A DNA stretch of 13,409 nt. It comes from SLFT01 sp964493075 (GTDB lineage Bacteria; Hydrogenedentota; Hydrogenedentia; Hydrogenedentales; CAITNO01). Location: assembly GCA_964493075.1 (NCBI GenBank), contig CAZBNU010000102.1, positions 1 to 13,409 on the forward strand. The letters run 5' to 3'. Within the stretch, counting starts at the first letter, position 1, and each line of letters begins with the position of its first letter. A model generated the notes under the pieces. The model was given only the letters and a program-made list of their open reading frames with translations. It was not told the origin of the DNA and ran no database searches. Made by a program: the position numbers and the translations under genes. Below, one piece after another: positions 12,393 to 13,409 of the stretch.

Positions 12393-12428
12393 ATAATTGT
12401 CAATTGTCAACTATCAATTCTCAATTAT
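12393..12428. repeat. AT-rich short repeats (CAATTGT / CAATT) over the DUF1080 stop
   Basis: Variants of the unit TCAATTG or TCAATTC occur several times in a row (ATTGTCAATTGTCAACTATC, then AATTCTCAATTATC). The stop codon of the DUF1080 gene (12414-12416) and its last codons lie inside this stretch. It resembles decayed AT-rich tandem repeats seen between genes in other bacteria. Confidence 0.55.
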
Positions 12429-13409
12429 CCAGATGTTGCGATACTGAACATAATGGGAACCGTGGGATTGCAGTTTTATCAATCCCGGTTCGGTGGGCGG
12501 CGGCTGGAGACGTTCATTTTCTTTCCACGCCGTAATCTGGGGAATTTCCTGGTCTTTCTGAATCACATAGCCATTGTGCAGCACGGTCATGCGGGGATAC
12601 TCCTTTACGGAACCGTCGTCATTGAAACGTGCGGCGCGATAGGTAATATCATAGGTCTGCCAATGGGTGGGCGGCAGTGCGGCATTCACGTAGGGCGCGG
12701 AAACCTTGTACAAGGCGCCGCATTCATCAAAATAGCCTTCAAGACCGAAACTGTCCAGCACCTGCACTTCATAGACATCCTGCACAAACACACCGCTGTT
12801 GCCCCGGCCCTGGCCCCGTTCTTTGGGTTGGAAGGGGGTACGGAATTCAATGTGCATCTGCAGGTCTTTGAACTTTTCCTTGGAAACCAGGTCGCCTGCG
12901 TCAGGCGTCACCATCATGGCGCCGTCGTCGGTAAGCAGCCAGCCATCGGCATTGTCCCATGCGTCAAAATTTGTGCCGTCAAAAAGCACCTTCGCCCCTG
13001 CAGGCGGCGTCGCACCGAGGGTGGGCGGTTCGTAGACAAACTTGCTCATTTCAAAAGTCATTTTTCCCGTGCGGCGTGCGCCCGTGAATTTGCCGTCCCG
13101 AATCTCGCCCTGATAGCCCTGCTCATTGAAGGCCAGAACTCCATCTTCTTCGCGGGCTTCAATAATGGCCAACACCGGGCATCGCATAAACAACTTGGTT
13201 GCAAGCCGTATCTGGTACTTTCCCCGTCCAAGGCCAACAACCTGCGCGGAAATATCGGGATTGACATCTTCATCCGCCGACCAGCGTCCTGTCCAGTTGC
13301 CGACCAACGGGTCCAGTTCCACCGGATACATTTCCGAAACATCATCGCCCTGTGCCTGTGTTACGCCGAAAACAACAACTATCAGGGACAAGACAACTAC
13401 CACGCTGCC
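12414..13409 (-). CDS. Secreted DUF1080 (3-keto-disaccharide hydrolase-like) protein, 5' end outside window
   Basis: The frame is open to the right edge. GTG at 13403 is the first possible start inside the window, but the true start may lie beyond it. Numbered from that GTG there are 329 residues. Residues 1-18 are hydrophobic and end in TQAQ, the end of a signal peptide. About 30-125 is an N-terminal beta region (VGNWTGRW, FNEQGYQGEI) seen in some DUF1080 proteins. About 138-327 is the DUF1080 domain: VLFDGTNFDAWD (139-150), HIEFRTPF, GNSGVFVQDVYEVQVLDSFG (201-220), GALYKVSAP, WQTYDITYRAARF (248-260), LQSHGSHYVQYRNIWI (311-326). The fold is a glucanase-like sandwich. Some members act on 3-keto-glycosides, and others are of unknown activity. 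It is probably periplasmic or extracellular and fits the sugar-active genes nearby. Confidence 0.88.
   Translation of the reverse strand, partial: GSVVVVLSLIVVVFGVTQAQGDDVSEMYPVELDPLVGNWTGRWSADEDVNPDISAQVVGLGRGKYQIRLATKLFMRCPVLAIIEAREEDGVLAFNEQGYQGEIRDGKFTGARRTGKMTFEMSKFVYEPPTLGATPPAGAKVLFDGTNFDAWDNADGWLLTDDGAMMVTPDAGDLVSKEKFKDLQMHIEFRTPFQPKERGQGRGNSGVFVQDVYEVQVLDSFGLEGYFDECGALYKVSAPYVNAALPPTHWQTYDITYRAARFNDDGSVKEYPRMTVLHNGYVIQKDQEIPQITAWKENERLQPPPTEPGLIKLQSHGSHYVQYRNIWIIEN

Overview
The window looks like a chromosomal segment of an uncultured Gram-negative bacterium, probably from a draft or metagenome assembly. The signs of a Gram-negative envelope are a lipoprotein signal with a VAGC lipobox, a probable outer-membrane barrel protein, type IV pilus genes and several exported sugar-active proteins. 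The combination of DUF1080, pectate-lyase-like, CBM9-like and CFI-box proteins with many long intergenic inverted repeats recalls Planctomycetota, Hydrogenedentota, Sumerlaeota or related lineages. No rRNA or phylogenetic marker is present that could settle this, so the assignment is a weak inference.

Left part (1-2018, minus strand): the N-terminal third of a secreted ChbG/YdjC-type carbohydrate deacetylase, then a housekeeping pair, rpoZ (RNA polymerase omega) followed 6 nt later by coaBC (coenzyme A synthesis). An extended -10 promoter lies upstream of rpoZ, and a hairpin with a T tract lies after coaBC. A non-coding stretch of about 500 bases with a 12-bp tandem repeat and several small hairpins separates this from the pilus region.

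Middle part (2405-8632, plus strand): a type IV pilus cluster. A good promoter leads into three tightly packed prepilin-like genes in the order PilV-like, PilW/GspJ-like, PilX/GspK-like. The third is unusually large and has a beta-rich body. They are followed by a membrane-anchored TPR protein, a CFI-box membrane protein of unknown function, and a PilT-type retraction ATPase with all four ATPase boxes. The last three genes are separated by long repeat-bearing spacers, so they may be separate transcription units. The likely joint role is building and retracting a pilus or pseudopilus. The major pilin, PilB, PilC and PilQ are not in the window.

Right part (8938-13409): a lipoprotein of the pectate-lyase (PL1-like) beta-helix type, a small CBM9-like protein probably without a signal peptide, a DUF481-like outer-membrane protein and a secreted DUF1080 protein that runs off the window. 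Together with the deacetylase at the left edge these suggest a polysaccharide-degrading lifestyle. The spacers hold at least six different inverted-repeat families with arms of about 10 to 35 bp. One of them overlaps the start of the pectate-lyase-like gene and apparently supplies part of its signal peptide.
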